Below are positions 1 to 10,200 of a stretch of 64,000 bases of DNA, piece after piece (the first letter of the stretch is position 1; the number at the start of each line of letters is the position of its first letter). The stretch is from contig WOAB01000142.1 of the NCBI GenBank assembly GCA_027886185.1, positions 1,674,001 to 1,738,000 of the forward strand. Direction: 5' to 3'. The notes beneath the pieces were generated by a model. The model searched no databases and was not told the origin of the DNA. It was given only the letters and a program-made list of their open reading frames with translations. Source of the DNA: Rheum nobile. Its lineage: Eukaryota; Streptophyta; Magnoliopsida; Caryophyllales; Polygonaceae. Position numbers and translations under genes: made by a program.

Positions 1-1431
1 CTTGAACATGGTGTGCACAACCTGTAATGCTGAGAGGGGTGGCGGCCTTCTATCCTTGTTTAGTGCCCCTCGGTCGTTAAGGGCCTCACTTCTTCCTTGG
101 TCGTGCACTAGGACTCAAACCTCCTATCCTTGGTTGGCTTTTGATCATCTTTCAGCTTTGTGTACTGCCTAAGCCTTTCATGTAACTCTGGCATTCCCGA
201 TGGTGCCCTGAGTGTCAAACTCTCCCTTAGCCTACAATCTCGCCGAAGTGCGAGCCTGAAAGCAGCCACCGTAACTTTCTCATCACAATCATCCATATCA
301 GCATAACACTCCATGAACCTATGGGCGAATTGCCTCAAACTCCCCCCCCCCCCCCCCCCCCCCCCCGCGCATTTTCAAGGCAAATAAAGCATCCATAGAA
401 GTGGGTTCCTTGCTATATGCTATGAAGTGAGACACAAATTTCCTAACTAATTGACTCCATGAGTAGATTGAATTTGATTCTAAAGAGTGGAACCACTTAG
501 CATCCATCTTTCCTAGATCACAGAGAACATTTTACACATTAGGGCATCATTTGAAACCCACAAAGCCATTTTATGAGAATATGAAGCGACATGAATAATT
601 GGATCAGATTTTCCATCATAAAGATCAAAAGATGGAGTAGAAAACTTAGTTGGCGGTTGTTGTTCCCGAATCATTCTTACAAAAGGAGTCGAAGTCATGC
701 GAGATAATTTAAGCTATACCTGCTATTGAGCATTTATCAAGGACTCACCCTGATTGTCCAACAAGCGCAATAGTCGTTGTCCTGCGTCGTTGATTCGGGT
801 GGAGCACTGCTCCCATCTACGTGCAGACTCAGTGCTCTTGGATCGACCCCGATTGAACTCCTCCCGTGATCTAGACAGACGACGCGGTCACCTTTCCCTC
901 TCTTCTCGGACTGCACGCCTTGGAGGAGTCCTGCTTCGCTCTCTGGAACGACGACGGGCAGGCCTCGAAGCGGAAGACGAAGTTCGAGTCTCGCGCCAGC
1001 GTTGCATGCTAACCCTGAGTCTGCCTGACTCACCACGACGGGATGCCCCAACCTCCTCAATGAGTTGCGGCATACGACTTGCATGATCTGGATCCATTCC
1101 AATTTGTCGTAGTTCCCGTTGATTCGCATGATCAATCACACTAGCCAGACGGTGCCCCTCCTATACAGTTAGAATCGTCTACACCCATCGGGCGCTTGCC
1201 TTGCGAATGCTCGAAAGTCCTACGCATTACTGCCAATTATTCTTGAACCATGCGAAACTCGTGGTCTCGCTCTTCCATGGCTGCCATCAATTTAGCGTTC
1301 TGACGGTCTTTTTCCCTAATTGCGTCTTCAAATTCAGCATGACGGCGAGCTAGATCCGCCGCTCGTGCTTCTTCATCAACGACCCACACGGCCACAGACG
1401 CACTCATAGCCCTTCTTGCAGCCACCATCAT
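1..1431 (-). pseudogene. Ty3/gypsy gag remnant (5' part of a minus-strand element)
   Basis: Minus-strand reading frames carry pieces of a plant Ty3/gypsy gag in the right order but in different frames. From an ATG near 1431 there is an Ala/Arg/Glu-rich stretch (AEFEDAIREKDRQNAKL), then an Arg/Ser-rich spacer (about 1139-888), then the conserved gag core: FDLYDGKSDPIIHVASY near 640, WFHSLESNSIYSWSQL near 490 and FAHRFMECYADMDDCDE near 310. Gag is the capsid-type protein that packages element RNA. The frame changes near 510 and across a 25-nt C run, and there are further shifts near 890-1140, so no protein can be made. Protease and polymerase would lie left of the window edge. The assignment to gag is firm; the lineage is not resolved. 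Confidence 0.75.
342..366. repeat. Poly-C tract (25 C)
   Basis: An uninterrupted run of 25 C sits inside the gag core, equivalent to polyglycine in the coding frame. A run this long is unstable in replication and sequencing, so its exact length may be an assembly estimate. It coincides with a change of reading frame in the gag remnant. Confidence 0.95.
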
Positions 1432-1439
1432 CGTCGATT

Positions 1440-1956
1440 CCCACAGACGACGCCAAAATATGATAGCAAAATTCTGCACCACTTGATGATTAAAAGAGAA
1501 ATGATGGATTCCCACAAGAAGAACCTGATTTGACCTTGGATTCTTCCATATGTAACCAAAAGACCAGTCAACGGGAGGGCCGAATCTCCCCTAAAGCCCC
1601 TTCGACGCTTAAGTCAGTAAGAAGCTCTCAAAAACCAATCAATGAAGATAGTCAATGTTGTGTACGTATGAAAAAGAAGAGAGAGAGCCTCCTTAGGGCT
1701 TCATTAGGTTAATTAATACTATGCTTAATGTGAAGAAAATTAATTTTCCTTGTTGGGTTTTCCCTAATTAAAGCCCATAATCTTGCTTGCTAAAATTATA
1801 AGCATAATAAAAGGAAAAGAAATAAAAATAATAATAAACATTATTTTACCTCCTCATTATCTATATATAATGTTGTCGCCTCCTCTTTCGCGTCGCTAGT
1901 CGCCTCCTAGCTCCAACGGTGTAGCCTTCCTTGCCAACAACCTCCTTCACCGCGTA
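1440..1956 (-). repeat. Probable 5' LTR and primer-binding region of the minus-strand gypsy remnant
   Basis: Read on the minus strand, TGGCGTCGTCTGTGGG (1440-1455) resembles the primer-binding sequence that follows the 5' LTR in many plant Ty3/gypsy elements (TGGCGCCGTCTGTGGG type). Directly outside it the plus strand begins TGATAGCAAA at 1461, giving the expected CA end of an LTR on the minus strand. The gag start at 1431 lies 10 nt inside. The outer LTR end is not certain: it probably falls just before the CACTA terminus at 1957. No second LTR is in the window for comparison. Confidence 0.4.
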
Positions 1957-2235
1957 CACTACTAAGAATATGCCCTTTATCGATGCTTTTTTAAGCCTTT
2001 TTCAACGCAAACAAGCGACGCTATTTTTGTTCTCGACGATTTAGAAAAGCGTCGAGAATTCCAACGTCACATTTGGTTGACGTTTGTTTGTGTCGCCTTC
2101 CTCGACGCTTTTAAGTGTTGAGGGTCAATTTCTAACACTTTTATTGGGGGGGGGGGGATTTCATGGTTATTCATTTCTAGAAGTTTACAAGCGTCAAGAA
2201 TTACAATTTCAAGCTTATTTATGTACATTTTTTCT
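1957..2235 (+). mobile_element. CACTA (En/Spm-type) terminal fragment
   Basis: CACTACTAAGAA at 1957 has the CACTA terminus. It is followed by repeated short motifs built on GCGACGCT, GTCGAGAATT and TCGACGCTTTT in both orientations up to about 2215, as in CACTA subterminal transposase-binding arrays. No transposase is present and no matching right end was found before the chromovirus begins at 2458, so this is a fragment or a short non-autonomous copy. A 12-nt G run lies at 2146-2157. Bases 2236-2457 are AT-rich with nothing recognisable. Confidence 0.5.
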
Positions 2236-2457
2236 CCCTTCCATAAAAGACTAACACCTACTTAGCTTATTTACGTTTTTATCTATAAGACTCCCAGAAA
2301 ATGTACTAGTGACTAAATGAAAATCGAAAAAGTCAATTATAAACATAAAAAGTGAGGATATATATGAGATAAGTCTTTTAATGATATAATATGAAATAAC
2401 TTTAATTTTAGAATTAAATGTATAAATTAACTTATAGTAAAGGTTCTTGTTTGTCAC

Positions 2458-2664
2458 TGTAACGACTGGATAAGTGTGGGCCACATTTGTAATTAGGGGA
2501 AATAAGTGGGCAAGAATTGTAATTCAACCAAAGCTATAACAGCTGGTTGTTTTTCTGTTTTGGGCATCAATGAATCATAACTGATTTCCTTCTTTTCCCT
2601 CTTCTCTTCCTTTCTCTTTCCCAGTTTCCATGGAAGCTTAGCTTCATTATCCGGAGTCATCACA
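2458..2664 (+). repeat. Chromovirus 5' LTR (207 bp)
   Basis: Begins TGTAACGACTGG and ends GGAGTCATCACA. It matches 11475-11696 throughout, with a few substitutions and without the 15-bp CT-rich insertion seen in the 3' copy. Confidence 0.95.
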
Positions 2665-2666
2665 AG

Positions 2667-2678
2667 TGGTATCAGAGC
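2667..2678 (+). other. Primer-binding site (initiator Met tRNA)
   Basis: TGGTATCAGAGC, complementary to the 3' end of plant initiator-Met tRNA, starts two bases after the 5' LTR and runs into the first gag ATG. Confidence 0.93.
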
Positions 2679-3581
2679 ATGCGGTCCTCGGCTATGGAGG
2701 AAGGAACAAGGATGAAGGTGATCGAAGAAAATCTCAGGAAGTTGGAGCAATTACAACAGCAACACGCGTTGACATTGAATCAATGGATGGAGTCAACGAA
2801 TGCGAATCTTGGAGAATTTCGCAAGGAGATGTGCGAACAGAAGGCTCAGTCGGAGGATCTTCAATCCAAGATTGAGAACGTGGACCAGAAACTGGAAAAT
2901 TACAAGGGAAACACCGACCAACAACTCGAGAATTTGACGGATATGATCCGTAATATTTCGAGAGATTGCGAGCAGATTCATTCGAATCTTGGCGGTGGAG
3001 CAATGCCAATTCCACCTGATACTAGTCAAATTCTGAGAGGTGCAAACTCAGGAGTTCGAATAGAGGTGCCAAATCGACAACAAGATCGAAATAATTCAGA
3101 GAATGAAAGGACTTCATCCGGGACAGCTGATTCATCAAGAGGTAATGTTCGACTTCCTAAGCTGGATTTTCTTGTCTTTGATGGTAGTAAACCCCGAAGT
3201 TGGGTGAGAAAATGTGACAAGTATTTCAGTATTTTTGGCATTGATGAGAATCAAAGGGTGGAAATTGTTGTTATGCATTTGAATGGGAAAGCTGATGTTT
3301 GGGCCCAGGGGTTCTTGATCCAGAATCAAGAGATTGGGTGGAGTCGGTTTTGTGAAGCCATTTGTGTGAGATTCAAAGAGAAGCGAGGAATTGATATTGT
3401 TGAGGAATTCAACAAGCTAACACAAGGTGAAAATATAGAGGATTATATTGAGAAGTTTGAAGAACTGAAATCTTGCATGATTGCATCTAATCTGCATTTG
3501 CCTGAGACATATTTTGTTTCGAGTTATGTTAGTGGACTTAAGGAGGAGATTAAGTCACTAGTTAAACTCAGTATAGTTTAG
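2679..3581 (+). pseudogene. Chromovirus gag (frameshifted)
   Basis: A 300-codon frame opens at ATG 2679, which abuts the primer-binding site; ATG 2694 is an equally likely start. The N-terminal half is Gln/Glu-rich and predicted coiled coil. The retrotransposon gag domain follows at roughly residues 160-295 (KLDFLVFDGSKPRSWVRKCD, then a WSRFCEAICVRFKEKRG block). The frame closes at TAG 3579-3581 and gag continues one frame over at 3584 with a CCHC zinc knuckle (CYRCGDKYFVGHKC, about 3830-3872), so a small indel near 3570 broke it. Gag forms the particle and binds element RNA. Confidence 0.88.
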
Positions 3582-3583
3582 CT

Positions 3584-6051
3584 ATGGCTTATGAGCAAGC
3601 TAGATCTCACAATGCAGCAGTTCAGGCGATTGTGAAGTTGAGTAAAGGTTCTTGGAGGCCAGGGTCCCAGTTTCCATCTTCTGTTCGACCCAATTTTTCT
3701 AGCTCACGACCACCATTCAGGCCTTATCATCCTAACTACCAAAATCCTAATCATGCTCAGAAATCAGTGCCTAAGTCACCTAACCTGAATGTGACACCAC
3801 CTGTAGAGACCAAGAGGACTCCAGGGTTATGCTATAGGTGTGGAGATAAGTACTTTGTGGGACACAAGTGCAAGGTTCAGTCTATGCATAGTTTGGTTAC
3901 ATCCAAAGTTGATCAGGTGCAACATGCGGAATTTGGGGAATTTCAGGTTTATGAGGAAGAGCAACCTGCCAGCCTGGATGATGAGGAACCCGAAGTGTAT
4001 GTTCACACTTTGACAGGTAGTAATCCTCTTAATACTATCAAGATCAAAGAGGTAGTTAAGGATTTCACTATCACTATTTTGGTGGATAGTGGCAGTACCC
4101 ATAGCTTCTTGGATCCCAGGGTAGCTAGAGATAGTGAGTTTGAGTTGCTAGAAGCTGGTGTAATGGCAGTGGCTGTAGCAAATGGGAACAAGATGTTTAG
4201 TCATCAATGTTGTAAGGGATTCCAATGGTCAATGCAGGGCAATCAATTTCAGTTTGATATAAGGGTTCTGAAATTTGGAGGCTGTGACATGATTTTGGGT
4301 GTGGATTGGTTGAGAGAATTCAGCCCTTTAACCTTTGATTTTAAGCAGCTCAAGTTGTCCTTACTTAAGGATGGCTGCAGAGTGGAATTGATAGGGTTCA
4401 GTGAGCAGGCTAGTGTGAGGATGATGAAAGGTAGTAGGCTCAATAAGTTGCTCAGGAAGAGAGAGCCCTTGGTCATCACTCATATTGCTCAGTGCTATGC
4501 AGTAGAAGAGCAGGAGTCACAGTTACCTGAGGAGATCAAGGTTGTGCTAGATGAGTATGAGGATGTGTTTGTTGTTCTTACTGTTTTGCCCCCAATTAGA
4601 CAGCATGAGCATCACATCTACCTGAAGCCTGACACTCAACTAGTTTGTAGTAAACCTTACAGGTATCCCTTCTTACAGAAAAATGAGATTGAAAAACAAG
4701 TCAGAGAGATGCTTGTTAATGCTACTATTAGGCCAAGTCATAGTCATTTTGCTTCACCCACTCTTTTAGTGAAGAAAAAGGATAGAACATGGAGATTTTG
4801 TATAGATTACAGGAGACTGAATGATGCTACAGTGAAGGATAAGTTTCCTATTCCTCATATAGAGGAATTGTTGGATGAATTGCAGGGTGCAAGTGTTTTT
4901 TCTAAGTTGGATCTTCGGGCAGGTTATCATCATGTGAGAATGGCACCTGAGGATATTCACAAGACAGCTTTCAAGACTCATCAAGGACATTATGAGTTTA
5001 TTGTGATGCCTTTTGGTCTTACTAATGCCCCATCCACTTTCCAATATTTGATGATATCTTGGTATATAGTTCCAATTTAGCTACCCATGTTTCACAGTTG
5101 AGAGTAGTCTTGAGTTTACTAAGGAAGCACCAGTTGTTTGCCAAGAGAAGTAAATGTGCTTTTGCTCAACCTAAGATTGATTATCTAGGGCATATCATTA
5201 CAAGAGATGGAGTTGCTACTGACCCAGCTAAGGTTGAGGCTATGGTCTCTTGGTCTAGTCCTAAGTCTATCAAGGAACTCAGGGGGTTCTTGGGTTTAAC
5301 TGGGTATTATAGGAGGTTTATCAAGAATTATGGAGTTATAAGTCAACCTTTGACAGAGTTACTTAAGAAGGATGCCTTTCTGTGGAGTTCAGCTGCTGAG
5401 CACGCATTTTCTCAGTTAAAACAATTGCTTTCTTAGGCTCATGTGTTGAGCTTACCTGATTTCTCTCTTCCATTTGAAATTGAGACTGATGCTTGTGATC
5501 ATGGGATGGGAGCCGTGTTGATGCAGAAAGGCTAGCCCTTAGCTTACTTAAGCAAGGCTCTTCATGGCAGGAATTTATTACTTTCTACTTATGAGAAGGA
5601 GCTGTTAGCAATTCTCATGGCAGTGGATAAATGGAGACATTATTTAGAGCCAACACCTTTTGTCATACGCACTGATCATGAACCTTTAAAGCATCTCCTG
5701 GAGCAGCAGTTGACTACTCAGTTACAAAGGAAGGCAGTCAGGAAGTTGTTGGGGTTATCTTATTCAATTGTGTATAAGCAAGGTCATGAAAACAAGGTTG
5801 ATGATGCCTTATCTCACAAGTTTGATCCAGTAGTTGCTGGTTGTGCTTTGATTTCTACCGTGGAACCTACTTGGATGAAGCAAGTAGTGGATAGTTATGT
5901 TAGGGATGCTAAGGCTCAGGAGTTTCTAGTTCATTGTGTTGCGAGTGATTCACCTCCATTTTCATTGAAACAAGGGGTTTTGAGCTATGATGGCAAGTTG
6001 TATATTGGAGATCAACAACAACTGAGAGCACACATTATTGTTGCTTTACAC
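3584..6051 (+). pseudogene. Chromovirus protease, reverse transcriptase and RNase H (broken)
   Basis: The first frame (3584-5080) starts in the gag zinc-knuckle region, passes an aspartic protease motif DSGSTHSF (about 4087) and enters the reverse transcriptase (FCIDYRRLND, KLDLRAGYHHVRM, MPFGLTNAPSTFQ). A deletion of roughly 50-60 nt at about 5043 joins the TFQ block directly to the catalytic FDDILVYSS block and shifts the frame. The polymerase continues at 5059-5436 (YLGHIITRDG, LRGFLGLTGYYRRFI), ends at a TAG, and the RNase H region follows with another TAG near 5534. RNase H residues ETDAC, YEKELLAI and RTDHEPL are still visible. The frame stops where the CACTA element enters. Confidence 0.92.
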
Positions 6052-6054
6052 CAG

Positions 6055-6517
6055 CTGGTGTAAAAAACACTTTTTGAGGCTCCCTTTTAGAGGCGTACAT
6101 AGTTCAAAACGCCTCAACAACGACTTAGGCAATCACTTTTTTTGGTTTTTGAGACGGATAATTAATTTATACGCCTCAAAAACATTTTTTGAGGCGGGCA
6201 AATTAATATACGCCTCAACAAGTATCCGAAAAAACATTTCCTGCTAAAGTATTAGAGGCGGGCCAGAGTAAGGCCCGCCTCTAAACACTAGTGGAAAAAA
6301 CACTTTTTGAGGCTCCCTTTTAGAGGCGTACATAGTTCAAAACGCCTCAACAACGACTTAGGCAATCACTGTTTTTGGTTTTTGAGACGGATAATTAATT
6401 TATACGCCTCAAAAACATTTTTTGAGGCGGGCAAATTAATATACGCCTCAACAAGTATCCGAAAAAACATTTCCTGCTAAAGTATTAGAGGCGGGCTAGA
6501 GTAAGGCCCGCCTCTAA
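6055..6517. repeat. Tandem duplication of the CACTA left terminus (two copies of about 230 bp)
   Basis: The stretch from the AAAAAACACTTTTTGAGGC block near 6061 to 6285 recurs almost unchanged from 6286 to 6517. The second copy starts with an intact CACTAGTGG; the first has lost those bases. The element thus has two 5' ends in tandem, the inner one better preserved. Confidence 0.9.
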
Positions 6518-6705
6518 TTCTAACTAATTGAGGCGGGCCAAGTAGCCCGCCTCAATTAAATCTTGTTGAGGCGGGCCTCTTAAAGCCCGTCTCAACAAGT
6601 ATGTCCAATAGAGGCGGTCATGTAAGGCCTGCCTCTATTAGACCATTACTTGGCCGGGTCGTAATACTTATAGAGGCGGGCGGGTTAGGCCCGCCTCTAT
6701 AAGCT
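6518..6705. repeat. CACTA subterminal palindromes, left side
   Basis: Successive inverted repeats follow each other: TTGAGGCGGGC against GCCCGCCTCAA, TGTTGAGGCGGGC against GCCCGTCTCAACA, and TAGAGGCGG against CCGCCTCTA. At least four hairpin-like units are packed head to tail. Such arrays bind transposase in characterised CACTA elements; that role is inferred here. Confidence 0.85.
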
Positions 6706-7364
6706 CAACCCTAATTAAAAAAAATGCCTCTCTTTCTTACGCTGCTCTTTTCTTTCATTCTCTTGATAGAAAACCCTCACAAATCTTCTCCGCCCCTTTC
6801 ATTCTATTCAATACAGATTGCTTCTTTGATCTCTATCGGTCTAGCTAGGTCAATCTACACTGTGATGCGACAATTTTTGAGATCTGTGAGGTGGTGATTT
6901 TTCAGATCTATGAGGCGGCGATTTTTGAGACCTGCGACTCTACGAGGTGGCGAGCAAAGCCGCTCCGCTCCGTTCCTGGTGGTGAGCAAACGCGCTTTGA
7001 TAGATTTACGAGGTTAATCTCTCTTCTCCATCTTGGTTATGAAAGCTTTTAGGGTTCGATTATGTGTTTGAATTATTCTTAGTGAGAATTTTGGGTTTGG
7101 TTTGATGTTCTGAATGTAAACGAATCTCACTTGGTTGGCTAATTTGGAGATGATTTTTATGGTTAAATTTCGTATAAAATCGAGGTTTGACAGTTGCATA
7201 GTTGACTAAAGGAAAATTTGATAGGAATGTTGAGTTGTTGATTAAAGGGAAAATTAGGCTTTCTCTACTATTTTTTATCATCATTGCCAACTTTATTTTC
7301 TGTGTAAAATTGACTTTTGAAAGCTTCTTCCTACAGCACCTTTAGATTTCATAATTCATACATA
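6706..7364 (+). other. CACTA interior without a recognised gene
   Basis: Bases 6720-6860 are CT-rich and 6865-7000 contain two degenerate copies of a GAGGYGGYGATTTTTSAGA unit. The stretch could be a captured 5' leader, since it leads into the captured exons and contains no long frame. I recognise nothing else in it. Confidence 0.35.
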
Positions 7365-7778
7365 ATGAAATGCGCCATTCAACCATTGTTCAAGGTAAGA
7401 GATTAATTTTTCAAATGGAATTTTGGATTTTGTTGTTTATTTGCCGTCAGAATCTGTTGTTTCCCAATTTATGGGATGTAGTTTTCATTTAATCTTTGAA
7501 TTGAAAGCACTATAGTTGCTACATTGTGTATTTTGGTGGCTACCGACAGAGTATTTAGCTTCAATATGATAGAAATTTTGGTGCAACTGGTGGTCTTTGG
7601 ATTGCATGCTTGATATGGACTCCATGGGAGATTGGATAGGGACTTACAAACATTTGAACATGTGTAGGTTCTGTCTATTGCAAAGCCGTTGTCGATACAG
7701 GCTCATCTGGATAAGGTTTTGGCAAGGGAGTTGAATAAGTTGCATCCCAATCTATACAAGGATGACAACCATAAGCCT
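7365..7778 (+). pseudogene. Captured mannose-6-phosphate isomerase (type I PMI) exons
   Basis: Two exons with plant splice borders. Exon A (7365-7394) has an in-frame ATG and ends PLFK before GTAAG. Exon B (7668-7778) follows TGTGTAG and encodes VLSIAKPLSIQAHLDK and then NLYKDDNHKP. This is the conserved type I PMI segment that contributes metal and substrate ligands (family consensus LSIQAHPDK...YKDDNHKPE). The PMI match ends after HKP and the frame then meets a stop near 7807, marking the capture junction. PMI interconverts fructose-6-P and mannose-6-P in the cytosol; this fragment is far too short to be active. The parent gene should lie elsewhere in the genome. Confidence 0.82.
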
Positions 7779-7784
7779 AAAAGG

Positions 7785-7970
7785 AGGTGCATCAATCTAT
7801 CTTGTTGAGAAGCCTATTTTGAATTGTTGAATAGGCTGGTTACTTCATCCTATTTGTACCACTGTTGCCCATTGCAAGGAGGTGCATCAATCTATCTTTT
7901 CTCTTTTGAATTTGCAATCTAATTTGGTTTCAATTAGTTTGAATTGTTGAATAGGCTGGTTACTTCATCA
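7785..7970 (+). repeat. Local duplication at the gene-capture junction
   Basis: GGAGGTGCATCAATCTATCTT occurs at about 7784 and again near 7879, and the block TTGAATTGTTGAATAGGCTG near 7820 recurs near 7941. The interleaved duplication lies directly between the two captured genes, as expected of template switching or repair at the junction. Confidence 0.75.
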
Positions 7971-8162
7971 GACAGTTGGATCTTTATAATTCACTTTCAA
8001 ATGTTCATTTTGATTCTGTGACCTGCATTTGCGCAGCAAGAATAGTTTTAAATTCTCCGTTATTGCCTTCTGTGAAAGGATAGCTGGAACCTAGTATTAT
8101 GCATATTTTTGATATTGCAAGCATACTCTTCAATTGAGTCATTACACAATTTTTTCATATAG

Positions 8163-9451
8163 GTGGTAGAAGCTGCAAGGAAAAGACCAGATATTCTGGT
8201 GCAAGTTGGATTGGAGTACAGATACATGCCACCCGTTGCGAAGCTTATAGAGATAGTTAAGGGTGGGAAACTAGGACCCGCGCGTGAGAATGGTGGCAAT
8301 TCGAGAACATCGATTCCCTTTCTTGGTTAAGGTCAATGATTGGAACCGGTTTAATGCTAACACGGGAGGAACCCTGGTGGAGAAGTACTGCCATTTTTTC
8401 GATCTAATGAGGCTGTTTGCTGGTGCTAATCCTGTTCGCGTGATGGCTTCTGGAGCTATGGATGTGAACCACAAGGACGAGGTTTATGATGGAAATGTGA
8501 GCTTTTGCTTGGTTAAGTCCACTGGGTTTGTCTTTATAAATCAGTTGATGATGCATATGTTATTCTTTTGACACTTCATTGTGTGAATTTTGATACTTTA
8601 CATATTTGTGATCATATAGGTGCCCGATATCATTGATAATGCTTATGTTATTGTCGATTTTGACAATGGTTCACGAGGCATGCTTGATCTTTGTATGTTT
8701 GCTGAAGGGAGTAGAAGTGAGCAAGAAATTTCTGTTGTTGGTGACATTGGAAAGGTGATACAAACAAATTCTTACCATTTTGCATCAGCAAATTGATGTA
8801 TCAAAATAACTTATTGATGGATAATCGGATGCACCATATCTTATACTTTTGACAGGGTGAAGCGTCTGTGCCGGAAAGCATTGTGAGGTTTGGCCCCAGA
8901 GAAGCAGGAAGAGAGGGTGTGGAAAGTATGAAGACCATAGATGAAAGGATAAAGTGAGTTTCTGTCCTTTAACCTTGTGATTAAATGAATGGAAGTCCCA
9001 AACTTTCTAAAAAATGTTAACAATGTTTTATGTCAAGTTCTCATTTAAGCATACTTAATTTAGTTAAATATATCTTAGGAGAAAATAAAGGTTAGGGACT
9101 ATCACGAGACCACGTGTATGGTTGAAGATCAAACATGTAATTTGTCCATATATACATAAGATATTCAACAATGGAAGTTGACAAAAGGTCTGTATTTTGC
9201 AAATTTCTCTATACTCTGGAGTTTACTGTAACATAAAAATATAATTCAGGTATGATGGTCTGCACCATGGATCAAGCTACATAGAACACCTCAACTTCCT
9301 ACACGCCATCAGAACGAGAGGCGCACAAGTGCCGAAAGTCGACTTGACTGATGGCCTGGTTTCGGTTGCAATGGGCGTCGCGGCACAATTTTCGATCGAG
9401 CAGGGCCGATTTATCAAACTAGATGAGGTACTGGAAGAAGATTTGAATTAA
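8163..9451 (+). pseudogene. Captured Gfo/Idh/MocA-family oxidoreductase, 3' four exons
   Basis: Four exons keep the gene's own introns and stop codon. Exon 1 is 8163 to about 8496 (VVEAARKRPDILVQVGLEYR, then DWNRFNANTGGTLVEKYCHF, the family segment with catalytic Lys/His). Exon 2 is 8620-8754 (VPDIIDNAYVIVDFDNGSRG, EISVVGDIGK). Exon 3 is 8856-8953. Exon 4 is 9250-9451 (YDGLHHGSSYIEHLNFL, ending EEDLN and TAA). Splice sites are GT-AG. The N-terminal NAD-binding Rossmann half is missing, and about four extra bases near 8277-8288 shift the frame inside exon 1. The family comprises NAD(P)-dependent sugar and related dehydrogenases. The copy cannot be a working enzyme, but it could be transcribed with the PMI exons upstream. 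Confidence 0.88.
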
Positions 9452-9861
9452 GACTAAATGTCTTCCTGTGATCATTTTCTGAACTGCACATACTAGTTCA
9501 TGATTTGCACATACTATTTCATGAACAGAGCATTTTTAATGCATATACCTTGCAACCAAACTGGGGCTACCATATGTTAGTTACATGTTTCCTGTTTTTC
9601 CGATCTTCTTTGGTCAAACTTCCTTCTAATTTCTTTTCTGCTGCTATATTGGACTAAACAATATTTATGTTTTCTAATGATAAATTCATCTTTGGATCTG
9701 TAATTTTGTTTGGTTGTTAGGAAAGGCATTTGTTTTCTCAGTTACTGTGTTGTGTATTGTTATTTTGGTATATATTATAAAGTTAATTTTGGATCAAGAA
9801 TTTATTTGCAGAAAGTATACCGATGTGATTGGATTTTTTTGCAAAATTTTTTTGCAAAAAA
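9452..9861 (+). other. Captured gene 3' flank
   Basis: AT-rich sequence without a coding signal follows the captured stop codon. It is most simply the 3' untranslated and downstream part of the captured oxidoreductase gene. Confidence 0.4.
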
Positions 9862-9974
9862 TTGGACTTTTTAGCCCGGATGTGGAAGAGATCCGGGCTA
9901 AAATGTCCAGTTTTTTTTTTTGTTCAAACACAATGTTTTTTAGCCCGGACTTACCCAGATCCGGGCTAAAAGGT
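9862..9974. repeat. Pair of AGCCCGGAT hairpins
   Basis: TTAGCCCGGAT (9871) pairs with ATCCGGGCTAA (9891), flanked by complementary TTGGAC and GTCCAG. A second unit pairs TTTTAGCCCGGA (about 9939) with TCCGGGCTAAAA (about 9960). The motif differs from the GAGGCGGGC palindromes of the host CACTA and could be the end of another element. Confidence 0.7.
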
Positions 9975-9984
9975 GGGAAAATGC

Positions 9985-10182
9985 GACTTGTTGAGGCGGG
10001 CCTATAGAGGCCCGCCTCAACAAGTGTTTACTTATTGAGGCCGGCCTCCGAAGCCCGCCTCAATAAGGTCCTTTTAGAGGCGTAAAATGTCCGCCTCAAA
10101 AAGTGCCCCTACTTGTTGCAGTCCCCTTAGTTGAGGCGAACGGTGTTCGCCTCAATAAGTGTCCAAAGGCCCGCCTCTATAA
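9985..10182. repeat. CACTA subterminal palindromes, right side
   Basis: Inverted pairs such as TTGTTGAGGCGGGC with GCCCGCCTCAACAA and TTATTGAGG with CCTCAATAA mirror the left-hand array and end just before the terminal GTTTTTTCCACTAGTG. Confidence 0.85.
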
Positions 10183-10200
10183 GGGTTTTTTCCACTAGTG

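Larger units (their letters stand above)
6055..10200. mobile_element. CACTA transposon with captured host genes (Pack-CACTA)
   Basis: The right end reads GTTTTTTCCACTAGTG; its complement starts CACTAGTGGAAAAAAC. The left end is a degraded version, CTGGTGTAAAAAACACTT. The 3-bp duplication CAG (6052-6054, 10201-10203) fits CACTA insertion, and removing the element rejoins the retrotransposon frame between LHQ and DPVGGHSG. Both ends have arrays of palindromes built on GAGGCGGGC/GCCCGCCTC. No transposase is seen, so it depends on another element. The interior holds exons and introns from two unrelated host genes in the plus orientation. It lies inside the chromovirus and is therefore younger than it. 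Confidence 0.9.

Noticed and set aside
8841..9023. Minus-strand frames overlapping the captured oxidoreductase
   Set aside because: Shadows of the plus-strand exons, which match the family with introns and stop codon in place.
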